The notes below the pieces were generated by a model. It searched no databases, was not told the DNA's origin, and saw only the letters and a list, made by a program, of their open reading frames with translations. From Enterovirga aerilata (GTDB lineage: Bacteria; Pseudomonadota; Alphaproteobacteria; Rhizobiales; Beijerinckiaceae): 64,000 nt of DNA. Both the position numbers and the translations under genes were made by a program. The stretch is from positions 186,001-250,000 of the forward strand of contig NZ_JABEPP010000007.1 of NCBI RefSeq assembly GCF_013044135.1, read 5' to 3'. How positions within the stretch are numbered: the stretch's first letter is position 1; each line of letters opens with the position of its first letter. Shown piece after piece: positions 43,461 to 51,630 of the stretch.

Positions 43461-44128
43461 GCATCCCCTCCCGCTACGCCAGCCGGTCGGTCCTGCCCGG
43501 TCCGGCCGAACGGCTCGCGCCGGGCCGCACGGCGCTTGTCGTCGTCGACATGCAGAACGACTTCTGCGCGCCGGGCGGCTACATCGCGTCCGCGCTCGGC
43601 AAGGATGTCTCGGGCCTCGCAACGATCGTGCCTCCGCTGAAGGTCCTGCTGGGCTCGGCGCGGGAGGCGGGTGTTCCGGTCGTCTGGCTCGCGGCCTGCT
43701 ACGAGGAGGAACTGATTCCACCCTCGATGATCGCCCAGAAGCGCCGGCTCGGGGTGGAGGCGGTCTGCTGCCGCAAGGACAGCTGGGGTGCCGATTTCTT
43801 CGGCGTGAGCCCGGCCGAGGGCGAGCCCGTCTTCGTCAAGCATACCTATTCCGGGTTCTCGAACCCGACGTTCGAGCGGCATCTCGCGAGCCATGGCGTC
43901 GAGTCCCTCGCGTTCTGCGGCGTGCAGACCAATGTCTGCGTGGAGTCGACGCTGCGCGATGCCCATGCGCGGGGCTTCGACGTGGCAATCGTGTCCGACG
44001 CGGTAGCCTCGCATGCGCCGCACATGCACGAGGCGACGCTCGCCAATGTGCGGTTCCTGTTGGGCGACGTGGTCGCGTCGGCCGATCTTCTCGCCCTCTG
44101 GTCCCTCAAGGACGCGGCCGCCGCCTGA
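43457..44128 (+). CDS. Isochorismatase-fold cysteine hydrolase
   Basis: A 223-residue hydrolase starting at GTG 43457, which overlaps the dioxygenase stop (GTGA). The triad is present: Asp in VVVDMQNDF, Lys in VFVKHTYSGF and Cys in GVQTNVCVEST. Catalytically competent members are amidases, such as nicotinamidase, maleamate or N-carbamoyl hydrolases. In a ring-cleavage operon it could hydrolyse an amide formed from a nitrogen-bearing ring, like maleamate amidohydrolase in nicotinate breakdown. Confidence 0.87.
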   Translation: MSIPSRYASRSVLPGPAERLAPGRTALVVVDMQNDFCAPGGYIASALGKDVSGLATIVPPLKVLLGSAREAGVPVVWLAACYEEELIPPSMIAQKRRLGVEAVCCRKDSWGADFFGVSPAEGEPVFVKHTYSGFSNPTFERHLASHGVESLAFCGVQTNVCVESTLRDAHARGFDVAIVSDAVASHAPHMHEATLANVRFLLGDVVASADLLALWSLKDAAAA

Positions 44129-44168
44129 GCGGCCGCCGCCAACGACAAAAACGCGGGAGCATCACCCA

Positions 44169-45662
44169 ATGAGCAGCGCCATCACGCCGCTGGCCGCGGA
44201 CCGGCCGGTGCATCTGAATCATTTCATCGACGGCCGCTTCGTCTCAGCGAACGGGCGCAGCTTCGAGAACCGCAACCCTGCTACCGGTCAGGTCATCGGC
44301 ACCGTTGACGAAGCCGACGCTGCCACTGTTGACGCGGCCGTGCAGGCCGCCCGCCGCGCCATGAGGGGTCCCTGGGGCAAGACCACCGAGCAGGAGCGCG
44401 CCGCGATCCTGCGCAAGGTCGCGGACGGCATCATGCGCCGCTTCGACGACTTCCTGCAGGCCGAGGTGCTGGACACGGGCAAGCCCGTGAGTCTCGCCTC
44501 GCATATCGACATTCCGCGCGGCGCCGCGAATTTCAACGTCTTCGCCGACCAGGTCCTGACGCTCTCGACCGAGACCTTCCGCACGGCGACGCCGGACGGG
44601 CGCGGCGCGCTGAACTACGCGATCCGCGTGCCGCGCGGCGTTATCGCGGTGATCTGCCCCTGGAACCTGCCGCTGCTCCTCATGACCTGGAAGGTCGCGC
44701 CAGCGCTCGCCTGCGGCAACGCGGTCGTCGTGAAACCGTCCGAGGAGACGCCGACGACCGCGACGCTGCTCGGCGAGGTGATGAACGAGGCGGGCGTCCC
44801 CCCCGGCGTCTACAACGTCGTGCACGGCTTCGGGCCGGCCAGCGCGGGCGAGTTCCTGACGCGCCATCGTGGGGTGAACGGCATCACCTTCACGGGCGAG
44901 ACCCGGACCGGCGAGGCCATCATGAAGGCCGCGGCGGAGGGCGTGCGGCCGGTTTCGTTCGAGCTCGGCGGCAAGAACGCGGCCGTCATCTTCGCCGATT
45001 GCGACCTCGATGCCGCGGTCGAGGGCACGATGCGTTCGGTCTTCGCGAATTGCGGCCAGGTGTGTCTTGGGACGGAGCGGGTCTATGTCGAGCGGCCGAT
45101 CTTCGACGCGTTCGTCTCGCGCCTGAAGGAGGCGGCCGAGAACCTTCGGATCCGGGACCCGTTCGACAAGGGCGGGACCCTCGGCCCCCTGATCTCGGAG
45201 GAGCATCGCCGCAAGGTCCTGTCCTACTACGAGCGGGCCGCGACCGAGGGCGCGACGATCGTCACGGGAGGCGGTGTGCCCGACCTGCCGGCGCCGCTCT
45301 CCGGCGGCTCCTACGTCCAGCCCACCATCTGGACGGGGCTCCCCGACGATTCGGCCGTCCTGCGCGAAGAGATCTTCGGGCCGTGCTGCCATGTCGCCGC
45401 CTTCGACGACGAGGCGGATGTGATCGAGCGGGTGAACGATAGCCCCTATGGTCTCGCGACCGCGATCTGGACCCAGAACCTTGCCCGAGCCCACCGCGTC
45501 GCGGCGCAGATCGAGGTCGGTATCTGCTGGGTCAATTCCTGGTTCCTGCGCGATCTGCGCACGCCCTTCGGCGGCTCCAAGCAGTCCGGGATCGGCCGCG
45601 AAGGCGGCGTACACTCGATGGAATTCTACACCGAGCTCCGCAACATCTGCGTGAAGCTCTGA
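44169..45662 (+). CDS. 2-hydroxymuconic (or 2-aminomuconic) semialdehyde dehydrogenase
   Basis: A 497-residue aldehyde dehydrogenase. The catalytic set is visible: ICPWNLPLLLMTWKVAPAL, FELGGKNAAVIF (general base Glu), NCGQVCLGTERV (nucleophile Cys) and EEIFGPCCHV. The C-terminus GREGGVHSMEFYTELRNICV is the signature of the DmpC/XylG/NbaE branch, which oxidises the semialdehyde from meta cleavage to the muconate. It lies between the isochorismatase-fold gene and the hydratase gene. 2-hydroxy and 2-amino substrates are equally possible. Confidence 0.9.
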   Translation: MSSAITPLAADRPVHLNHFIDGRFVSANGRSFENRNPATGQVIGTVDEADAATVDAAVQAARRAMRGPWGKTTEQERAAILRKVADGIMRRFDDFLQAEVLDTGKPVSLASHIDIPRGAANFNVFADQVLTLSTETFRTATPDGRGALNYAIRVPRGVIAVICPWNLPLLLMTWKVAPALACGNAVVVKPSEETPTTATLLGEVMNEAGVPPGVYNVVHGFGPASAGEFLTRHRGVNGITFTGETRTGEAIMKAAAEGVRPVSFELGGKNAAVIFADCDLDAAVEGTMRSVFANCGQVCLGTERVYVERPIFDAFVSRLKEAAENLRIRDPFDKGGTLGPLISEEHRRKVLSYYERAATEGATIVTGGGVPDLPAPLSGGSYVQPTIWTGLPDDSAVLREEIFGPCCHVAAFDDEADVIERVNDSPYGLATAIWTQNLARAHRVAAQIEVGICWVNSWFLRDLRTPFGGSKQSGIGREGGVHSMEFYTELRNICVKL

Positions 45663-45682
45663 AGGGTCGGGGAGAAGCGTCC

Positions 45683-46465
45683 ATGTTGTCCGAAGCCGAG
45701 CGCCTGCACGCCGTCGAGCAACTGCTCGAAGCCGAGCGCACCCGCACGCCTGTCGTGCAGCTCTCCAAGACCTTCCCGCATATCGAGATCGAGGATTCCT
45801 ACTGGATTCAGAGCGAGGTCACTCGACGCAAGATCGAGGGCGGGAGGAAGCTCATCGGCCACAAGATCGGCCTCACCTCGAAAGCGATGCAGCAATCGTC
45901 GCAGATCGACGAGCCGGATTACGGGCATCTCCTGGACGACATGATGATCGCGGACGGGGCAAAGGTTCGCCATGCCGATTACTGCGTGCCGCGCGTCGAG
46001 CCCGAACTCGCCTTCGTGCTGGGCAAGCCGCTGAAGGGGCCTGGCGTCGGCCTCCTCGACGTGCTGCGCGCGACCGAATACGTCGTGCCGGCGATCGAGA
46101 TCATCGATGCGCGGGTGCAGAACCCGCGCAAGATCTTCGATACGGTGGCCGATAACGGCGCGGCCGCCGGCATCATCCTGGGCGGCCGCCCGGTGAAGCC
46201 GATGGACATCGACCTGCGTTGGGTCGGCGCGATCTTCTATCGGAACTCGGAAATCGAGGAGACGGGCCTCGCGGCCGGCGTGCTCGGGAACCCGGCGCTC
46301 GGCATCGCCTGGCTCGCCAACAAGGTCGCGCCCTTCGGCACCGTGCTCGAGCCTGGCCATATCATGCTGTCCGGGTCCTTCACGCGGCCGGTCTGGGCGG
46401 ATAAGGGCGACACGCTGCACGCCGATTTCGGGCCGCTCGGCGGCGTCGCCGTGCAGTTCGTCTGA
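45683..46465 (+). CDS. hpaH: HpaH-like 2-oxo-alkenoate hydratase
   Basis: A 260-residue protein very like HpaH (2-oxohept-4-ene-1,7-dioate hydratase): [60 protein letters not shown] and SGSFTRPV line up with the family. It adds water to the double bond of the decarboxylated ring-cleavage product, giving a 4-hydroxy-2-oxo acid for the aldolase. Close relatives (MhpD, DmpE, DmpH) share the fold, so it could also serve as the decarboxylase. It sits between the dehydrogenase and aldolase genes. Confidence 0.9.
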   Translation: MLSEAERLHAVEQLLEAERTRTPVVQLSKTFPHIEIEDSYWIQSEVTRRKIEGGRKLIGHKIGLTSKAMQQSSQIDEPDYGHLLDDMMIADGAKVRHADYCVPRVEPELAFVLGKPLKGPGVGLLDVLRATEYVVPAIEIIDARVQNPRKIFDTVADNGAAAGIILGGRPVKPMDIDLRWVGAIFYRNSEIEETGLAAGVLGNPALGIAWLANKVAPFGTVLEPGHIMLSGSFTRPVWADKGDTLHADFGPLGGVAVQFV

Positions 46466-46477
46466 CCGGAGTTCCCC

Positions 46478-47242
46478 GTGGACCTGCCCCAGAACCGTTT
46501 CAAGGCGGCGCTCGCGCGCGGCGAGTTGCAAATCGGGCTCTGGAGCAGCCTGTGCAGCAATATCGTGGCAGAAATCATCCGCGATTCCGGCTTCGATTGG
46601 ATTCTGCTCGATACCGAACATTCCCCGAACGAGCTGCCGGGCCTGATCTCGCAGATGCAGGCTCTTACGGGCGGCACGGCGACCCCGATCGTGCGCCCGG
46701 CCTGGAATGACGCCGTCCTCATCAAGCGCATCCTCGACGCGGGTGCGCAGGCGCTGCTGATCCCCTTCGTGCAGAATGCGGAAGAGGCGGCAAGTGCGGT
46801 CGCCGCGACCCGGTACCCGCCCGACGGCATTCGCGGCATCACGTCGAGCGGACGCGCGGCGAGGTTCGGCCGGGTGACGACCTACCTCAAGACCGCCGCG
46901 CAGGAGATCTGCGTTCTCGTCCAGGTCGAGACCGGGGAGGCTCTCGCTCGGATCGAGGAGATCGCCTCCGTGCCGGGCGTCGACGGCGTGTTCATCGGAC
47001 CCGCCGACCTCTCGGCCTCGCTCGGCCATATCGGCAACCCGGGACATCCGGAGGTGCAGGAGGCGATCAGGAGCGCGGTCGATCGGCTGACCGCGCTCGG
47101 CAAGCCAGCCGGCATCCTGACGCCGAACGAGGCTGAGGCGCGCCGCTACATCGAGTGGGGCTACAGGTTCGTGGCGGTCGGCTCAGATCTCGGCATCATG
47201 GCCAAGGGTGCGGACGCGCTCGCCCGCGCCTTCAAGGGCTGA
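46478..47242 (+). CDS. hpaI: HpaI-type class II pyruvate aldolase
   Basis: A 254-residue HpcH/HpaI barrel starting at GTG 46478. GLWSSLCSN, DWILLDTEHSPNEL (catalytic His), QVETGEALARIEEIASVPGVD (metal Glu) and GPADLSASLGHIG (metal Asp) are all conserved. With a divalent metal it splits 4-hydroxy-2-oxo acids into pyruvate and an aldehyde. It ends the operon and the cleavage route. A small hairpin (47248-47264) and the convergent RidA gene follow. Confidence 0.92.
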   Translation: MDLPQNRFKAALARGELQIGLWSSLCSNIVAEIIRDSGFDWILLDTEHSPNELPGLISQMQALTGGTATPIVRPAWNDAVLIKRILDAGAQALLIPFVQNAEEAASAVAATRYPPDGIRGITSSGRAARFGRVTTYLKTAAQEICVLVQVETGEALARIEEIASVPGVDGVFIGPADLSASLGHIGNPGHPEVQEAIRSAVDRLTALGKPAGILTPNEAEARRYIEWGYRFVAVGSDLGIMAKGADALARAFKG

Positions 47243-47247
47243 AGGGA

Positions 47248-47264
47248 GCGGGCGACAAGCCCGC
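47248..47264. terminator. Short hairpin between convergent hpaI and RidA genes
   Basis: GCGGGC (47248-47253) and GCCCGC (47259-47264) with a five-base loop, placed exactly between the two stops. Short, so termination may be weak. Confidence 0.4.
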
Positions 47265-47267
47265 CGC

Positions 47268-47672
47268 TCAGTCGAACATCGCCACGCAGTCGATCTCGAC
47301 ATTCACGCCCGCCCGATGCGGCGTGCCGCCGATGCAGGTGCGCGTCACCTTCTCGCCGTCGAGGATCTCGCGGAATATCTCGTTGAACTTCGGGAAGTCG
47401 GCCGTATCGCGCAGGACGACCCGCATGTTGACGACGTTGGCGAAGGTTGCGCCTGCCGCTTCCAGCACGCTCTTCAGGTTCTGCAGTGTGCGTCGGGTCT
47501 GCTCCTCGATTCCGCCAGGCACGACCGTCTTCGTCTCCGGATCGAGCGGACCCTGGCCGGACACGAACAGCATGTTTCCGAAGCGGATCGCCTGCACGAT
47601 CGGCGGCGGCTTGGACGCCTCCGTGAAACCGGTGGTCGGGGCGGATTTGGACGCGATGATCTGTTTGGGCAC
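47268..47672 (-). CDS. RidA/YjgF family protein, candidate 2-aminomuconate deaminase
   Basis: A 134-residue RidA-fold protein: GNMLFVSGQGPLDPET, TRRTLQNLKSVLEAAG and the metal-free active-site stretch TRTCIGGTPHRAGVNVEID. RidA proteins hydrolyse imines and enamines; the 2-aminomuconate deaminases of nitrobenzoate and aminophenol pathways belong to this family. The Arg that binds carboxylates in housekeeping RidA (usually R-V-A-V-E) is absent: the end reads AGVNVEIDC. The neighbouring dehydrogenase and the cupin dioxygenase make the deaminase role attractive but unproven. Confidence 0.85.
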   Translation of the reverse strand: MPKQIIASKSAPTTGFTEASKPPPIVQAIRFGNMLFVSGQGPLDPETKTVVPGGIEEQTRRTLQNLKSVLEAAGATFANVVNMRVVLRDTADFPKFNEIFREILDGEKVTRTCIGGTPHRAGVNVEIDCVAMFD

Positions 47673-47715
47673 GGTGCGGCTCTAGCTTGGTGACGTGTCC
47701 ACAATGCGCAAAAAA

Positions 47716-47742
47716 TTTCGGATTTCCAGATCTTTCTCGAAA
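47716..47742. promoter_or_regulatory. Pair of degenerate TTTCGAAA-like sites in the RidA/decarboxylase divergent region
   Basis: TTTCGGAT (47716-47723) and TCTCGAAA (47735-47742), centres 19 bases apart, each one or two bases from the core found beside the GntR gene. They lie between RidA (-, start 47672) and the amidohydrolase (+, start 47778). An AT-rich tract of A's precedes the first. Confidence 0.45.
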
Positions 47743-47777
47743 TCGTAAGAGGTCGGAAGCTTCATCTGGAGACCGTC

Positions 47778-48713
47778 TTGCCTGCGCCGCACCGCATCGA
47801 CACGCAGCACCATATCCTCCCGCCCCGCTACGTCACGGAGGTCGGGCCGGAGGCGATCGGCCGGACGCTCGTATCGGGACAGACTCCGGACTGGACGCCC
47901 GAGCATTCCCTGGCCGCGATGGACCGGCACGGGATCGCCACGGCGGTCGTGTCGGTTTCCGCGCCCGGCTTTCCGGTTCCCGATCCGGCCGCCCTGTGCC
48001 GCTACTGCAACGACTATGCCGCCGAGATGGTGGCCCGCTATCCTGGCCGTTTCGGCAGCTTCGCCAGCCTGCCGCTTCCCGATGTCGATGCGAGCCTCTC
48101 GGAGATCAGCCGCGCCCTCGACCAGCTCGGGGCGGACGGCATCTGCCTGCTGACGAGCTATGACGGCCGCTATCTCGGCGACCCGCTCTTCGCTCCGATC
48201 ATGGACGAGCTCGAGCGCCGGGAGGCTATGGTCTATGTCCATCCGAACGAGGCGCCAGGCTCCTTTCTCGGCGGCCTTCCGCCGGCCTCGCTCGAGTTCC
48301 CGTTCGATACCACGCGCGCGATCGCGAACCTGCTCTTCACCGGCACGCTGCTGCGGACGCGGAGCGTGAAGTACATCTTCTCGCATGCCGGGGGCGCCGT
48401 GCCGTTCCTGGCGGAGCGTCTCGCCCGTCTCGAGCGCCGGCCCGACCTCAAGCAGCACGCACCTGACGGCGTGCTCTCCGAACTGCGGCGGCTGCATTTC
48501 GACGTCGCGCTCTCGGCCGGTGAACTCACGCTCGGGGCGCTCCTGCGCTTCACGACCCCTGACCGCGTCCTGTTCGCGAGCGACTTCCCCCATGCCCCCG
48601 AGCCCGCCATGGCGGGCTCGGTCGACGGTCTCGCGAAAGCCGGGCTCGCTCCGCCCGATCTAGCGCTCATCGAGCGCGGAAACGCGCTCCGGCTGATGCC
48701 GCGACTGCGCTGA
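47778..48713 (+). CDS. Amidohydrolase family decarboxylase (ACMSD-like)
   Basis: A 311-residue barrel of the amidohydrolase_2/ACMSD group, started by TTG 47778. The first metal motif reads IDTQHHILPP instead of the usual D-x-H-x-H, so Q10 replaces the first His. Later ligands are present: VYVHPNEAPG, IFSHAGGAVPF and ASDFPHAPE. The group decarboxylates semialdehydes and aromatic acids: ACMSD in the 3-hydroxyanthranilate route and PraH, which removes CO2 from 5-carboxy-2-hydroxymuconate semialdehyde. Both fit this cluster. It is followed 40 bases later by the PobA-like gene. Confidence 0.85.
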   Translation: MPAPHRIDTQHHILPPRYVTEVGPEAIGRTLVSGQTPDWTPEHSLAAMDRHGIATAVVSVSAPGFPVPDPAALCRYCNDYAAEMVARYPGRFGSFASLPLPDVDASLSEISRALDQLGADGICLLTSYDGRYLGDPLFAPIMDELERREAMVYVHPNEAPGSFLGGLPPASLEFPFDTTRAIANLLFTGTLLRTRSVKYIFSHAGGAVPFLAERLARLERRPDLKQHAPDGVLSELRRLHFDVALSAGELTLGALLRFTTPDRVLFASDFPHAPEPAMAGSVDGLAKAGLAPPDLALIERGNALRLMPRLR

Positions 48714-48753
48714 TTCGGGTTGGGACGTCGGAAGGCCGGGCTCGGGGACGAAG

Positions 48754-49950
48754 ATGAGATCGAAGACTCAGGTTGCCATCATCGGGGCCGGGCCTGCAGG
48801 CCTGCTCCTCGGTCGGCTGCTGCGACTGTCGGGAGTCGACAACATCATCCTGGAGGCGCGTGACCGGCACTACGTCGAGAATCGTCTGCGAGCGGGTCTC
48901 CTGGAGCAGCCGACGGTCGATCTGCTCGATGCTGCCGGGCTAGGCGATCGGCTGCACCGCGAGGGCAAGTTCCACGAGGGTTTCGAGCTGAGGTTCGGCG
49001 GCCGGCGCACTCGCATCGACATGCGGGAACTGACCGGCCGGGCGATCACGGTCCTCTACCCTCAGACGGAGGTCGTGAAGGACCTCCTGGCGGCGCGGGA
49101 CAAAACCGGCGACCTGATCGCGTTTGAGGTGTCGGAGGTCGAACCGCACGGCATCGATAGCGACCGGCCGACGGTGCGCTACCGCGATGCGGGCGGATCC
49201 GCGCATGAGATCCAGGCCGATTTCATCGCCGGTTGCGACGGATTCCACGGTGTCTGCCGGCCCGCGATCCCTAGTAGCCTCGTCAAGACGTTCACGCGAG
49301 ACTACCCATTCGCGTGGTTCGGCATCCTCGCCGACGCGCCCCCGATCTCGGCCGAGCTGATCTACGCTCACCACGCGCGCGGCTTCTCGATGCACAGCAT
49401 GCGCAGCGACAGGGTGAGCCGCCTCTACCTGCAGGTCGCACCCGATGACACGGTCGAGAACTGGCCGGATGAGCGGATCTGGACGGAGCTACAGCTCCGC
49501 ATGGGAGCGGAGGGAAGTCCGCGTCTGAACGAAGGGGCGATCCTCCACAAGAGCATCACACCGATGCGCTCCTTCGTGACCGAGCCCCTTCAATACGGCA
49601 GGCTATTCCTGGCCGGCGACGCCGCCCATATCGTGCCCCCCACCGCCGCGAAGGGCCTTAACCTGGCGGTGGCCGATGTGAGCGTGCTCTCCGATGGCCT
49701 GATCACGTTCTACCGCGACGGCGACCGCTCCATTCTGGACGGTTATTCGGAGCTCGCACTGCAGCGGATCTGGCGCGCCCAGGAATTCTCCCGCGCGATG
49801 ACGGAACTGCTCCACCACGTTCCTGGACAGGACTTCGAGGCCCGGCTCCAGCGGGCCCGCCTGGAAGGCCTCGTCGCCTCTCGCGCCGCGATGACGACGT
49901 TCTGCGAGAACTATACCGGCCTGCCTTTCGCCGGACGCATCCACCACTGA
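48754..49950 (+). CDS. pobA: 4-hydroxybenzoate 3-monooxygenase (PobA-type)
   Basis: A 398-residue group A flavin monooxygenase. FAD motifs: IIGAGPAGLLLG (9-20), RLRAGLLEQPTVDLL, GCDGFHGVCRP and LAGDAAHIVPPTAAKGLNLA. The residues that hold the carboxylate and hydroxyl of 4-hydroxybenzoate in known PobA are kept: Tyr in LIYAHH, Ser-x-Arg in HSMRSDRVSRLY with the later Arg and Tyr, and the terminal ENYTGLPF Tyr. It makes protocatechuate with NAD(P)H and oxygen. Start ATG 48754. The usual partner PobR/PcaQ and ortho-cleavage genes are absent; its partner here is the extradiol enzyme. Confidence 0.9.
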   Translation: MRSKTQVAIIGAGPAGLLLGRLLRLSGVDNIILEARDRHYVENRLRAGLLEQPTVDLLDAAGLGDRLHREGKFHEGFELRFGGRRTRIDMRELTGRAITVLYPQTEVVKDLLAARDKTGDLIAFEVSEVEPHGIDSDRPTVRYRDAGGSAHEIQADFIAGCDGFHGVCRPAIPSSLVKTFTRDYPFAWFGILADAPPISAELIYAHHARGFSMHSMRSDRVSRLYLQVAPDDTVENWPDERIWTELQLRMGAEGSPRLNEGAILHKSITPMRSFVTEPLQYGRLFLAGDAAHIVPPTAAKGLNLAVADVSVLSDGLITFYRDGDRSILDGYSELALQRIWRAQEFSRAMTELLHHVPGQDFEARLQRARLEGLVASRAAMTTFCENYTGLPFAGRIHH

Positions 49951-49956
49951 AGGCGA

Positions 49957-49989
49957 TCCGATCCGCGAGACCCGCCCTCGCGGATCGGA
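49957..49989. terminator. Bidirectional terminator between pobA and the dioxygenase gene (hairpin 1)
   Basis: TCCGATCCGCGAG (49957-49969) and CTCGCGGATCGGA (49977-49989) form a perfect 13-base stem with a seven-base loop, just after the pobA stop. Confidence 0.7.
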
Positions 49990-50013
49990 CGAGAGCAACC
50001 GCCTGGCGCCCTG

Positions 50014-50046
50014 GCCCCATGCTGCGGCGGGGCCGCGGCATGGGGC
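50014..50046. terminator. Bidirectional terminator between pobA and the dioxygenase gene (hairpin 2)
   Basis: GCCCCATGC (50014-50022) and GCATGGGGC (50038-50046) pair perfectly, and the inner GCGGC/GCCGC pairs too, giving an almost continuous stem. It lies just past the stop of the minus-strand dioxygenase. Confidence 0.6.
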
Positions 50047-50061
50047 AGTGACACCCGTGGG

Positions 50062-50580
50062 TCAGAAGCCCTCCGGCTTCGGCATGACGTTGCCGCACTT
50101 CTTGCAGGTGCGGTGCGCTTCGTTGCCGAAGAAATTCTTGTAGGCCTGGGTCACGAAATCCTTCGTGTAGTCGTCCACCACGGCGCTCTCCTCGTGCAGG
50201 AGTTCGTCGCATTTCGGGCAGTACCACTGGAACCGGTCGACCTCGCCCTCGCGGCGACCGCGCTCCGTGATGAGCGCGAAGGCGTCCGGGGGGAAGCGCG
50301 GCGAATGAGGCGTGTTGCCCGGCATCCAGTTGGTCGAGCCCTCCGGAATGACGCAGACCTTCTCCTCGCCCTCGGGAGTGCGGTAGTGCAGGTGCATCGT
50401 CCCCTTGATCATGTACGTGAACTCGTCGCTGTCGTTCACGTGGAATTCGCTGCGGTATTCGCGGCCGCGGGCCACGAAGGCGAGCGAGTCGGGCTTTTGC
50501 CACAGGACCTTCACGCGCCGGCCGGATTCGGCCAGCTCGCGCGTCACGCTCTCCAGATCGACAACGGGCAGCTCTTCCAT
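50062..50580 (-). CDS. 3-hydroxyanthranilate 3,4-dioxygenase-like cupin
   Basis: A 172-residue cupin; ATG 50580 is used because upstream codons do not look like protein. Iron ligands are H47, E53 and H92 (EFHVNDSDEF and GNTPHSPRF), and the C-terminal rubredoxin-like knuckle has CPKC (121-124) and CKKC (159-162), as in bacterial enzymes. It opens the aromatic ring of 3-hydroxyanthranilate between C3 and C4. One substrate Arg (R43 in YRSEFH) is kept, but the second, which follows HSPQ in known enzymes, is shifted: HSPRF. Substrate may be a related aminophenol. Divergent from the GntR gene. Confidence 0.88.
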   Translation of the reverse strand: MEELPVVDLESVTRELAESGRRVKVLWQKPDSLAFVARGREYRSEFHVNDSDEFTYMIKGTMHLHYRTPEGEEKVCVIPEGSTNWMPGNTPHSPRFPPDAFALITERGRREGEVDRFQWYCPKCDELLHEESAVVDDYTKDFVTQAYKNFFGNEAHRTCKKCGNVMPKPEGF

Positions 50581-50639
50581 GGTGCGCTCGGCTCGTGATT
50601 GATGACGTCGACGTTCTGCGCCCTGCTTCGGCAAGTGTC

Positions 50640-50654
50640 AAATTTTCGAAATTT
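50640..50654. promoter_or_regulatory. TTTCGAAA operator in the dioxygenase/GntR divergent promoter
   Basis: Core TTTCGAAA at 50644-50651 within AAATTTTCGAAATTT, 64 bases before the dioxygenase ATG and 80 before the GntR ATG. It is the reference site for the operator family of this cluster, and suggests that the regulator controls its own gene. Confidence 0.7.
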
Positions 50655-50733
50655 ACGCGAACCTCGACGCAATCTTCACAGCTCGGCGTGCCGCTGGCAT
50701 AGAGAGCCGCAGCGCAGGCGCAGCGGAACGCAC

Positions 50734-51531
50734 ATGGACAACTTCGAGTGGGGGCCGGCGCTCAGGGTCGGCCAAGCTAAGGCGCACAAGACGCTGACCG
50801 AGGAGACGCTCGCCAGACTCAGGCGGGACATCGTCTCAGGCGAGTTCGAGGCCGGCCAGAAGGTGAAGTCGGAGGACCTGAAGAAGCGCTACCAGGTAGG
50901 AACGAGTCCGATCCGCGAAGCGCTGTTCCAGCTCGTCAGCGAGGGGCTGGTCCGATCGGACGGTCAGCGCGGCTTCCGGGTCGCCGAGTTGCGCCAGGAG
51001 GAACTGCTGGACATCACCGACTGGCGCGCGCGGCTCGAATGCGAGGCGCTCCGGCGCGCGATTGCGACCGGCGACATGGAGTGGGAGGCGCGCGTCGTCG
51101 CCGCTTTCCACCGCCTGACCCGCGTGGAGGGGGAGAGCGGGCTCGACCCGAAGGATGCGGCCGATCTCTGGGAGGATCACCACCGCTCCTTCCATTTCGC
51201 CCTGTACAGCGCCTGCGGTTCGCCCTGGCTGCTCCGGTTCTGCGAACTCCTCATCCAGCATGGGGAGCGCTACCGGCGCGCCTACATCTCCTATCCCAGG
51301 ATTTCCTCCTCGATCACGGCCGAGCACAAGGCCATCATGGATGCCGCGATGGCACGTGAAGGCGATCGCGCGGCCGATCTTCTGGAGCGCCACATTCGGC
51401 ATGCTGCCGATCTCGCGCTCGCGCACGCCACCCGCCGCCCCGCACTTGGCACGTCGCTCGCAAAGAAGCGCCGCGTGGGGGGCATGGAATCCGAGCAGGT
51501 GCTTAAAAGCAGAGCGCCCGCGAAGCGGTAA
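50734..51531 (+). CDS. GntR family regulator with FCD domain
   Basis: A 265-residue regulator. The N-terminal winged helix (about 20-90) includes LRRDIVSGEFEAGQKV and GTSPIREALFQLVSEGLV; the FCD domain (about 97-235) has the metal or ligand residues in DWRARLE, DHHRSFHFAL and the late ERHIRHAADL. FCD proteins sense small carboxylates, often pathway intermediates. ATG 50734 is used; there is no strong ribosome binding site. Its short basic tail (SLAKKRRVGG) is extra. It is divergent from the cupin dioxygenase and is the only regulator gene within the cluster. Confidence 0.93.
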   Translation: MDNFEWGPALRVGQAKAHKTLTEETLARLRRDIVSGEFEAGQKVKSEDLKKRYQVGTSPIREALFQLVSEGLVRSDGQRGFRVAELRQEELLDITDWRARLECEALRRAIATGDMEWEARVVAAFHRLTRVEGESGLDPKDAADLWEDHHRSFHFALYSACGSPWLLRFCELLIQHGERYRRAYISYPRISSSITAEHKAIMDAAMAREGDRAADLLERHIRHAADLALAHATRRPALGTSLAKKRRVGGMESEQVLKSRAPAKR

Positions 51532-51559
51532 ACGCACAACGGACACGCTTGACTATCAT

Positions 51560-51605
51560 ATTTCGAAATTTCTACTCTAGCCTTCGGGCTATCCGAAATT
51601 TCGGA
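51560..51605. promoter_or_regulatory. Tandem TTTCGAAA/GAAATTTC operators before the binding-protein gene
   Basis: ATTTCGAAAT (51560-51569) and TCCGAAATTTCGGA (51592-51605) are perfect palindromes. Their GAAATTTC octamers (51565-51572, 51595-51602) are centred exactly 30 bases apart. Between them TAGCC-TTCG-GGCTA (51578-51591) can form a stable tetraloop hairpin, perhaps the 3' end of the GntR transcript. The ATG of the binding protein follows at 51631. Confidence 0.6.
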
Positions 51606-51630
51606 AGGCGCCCGCAACGAGGGGAATACG

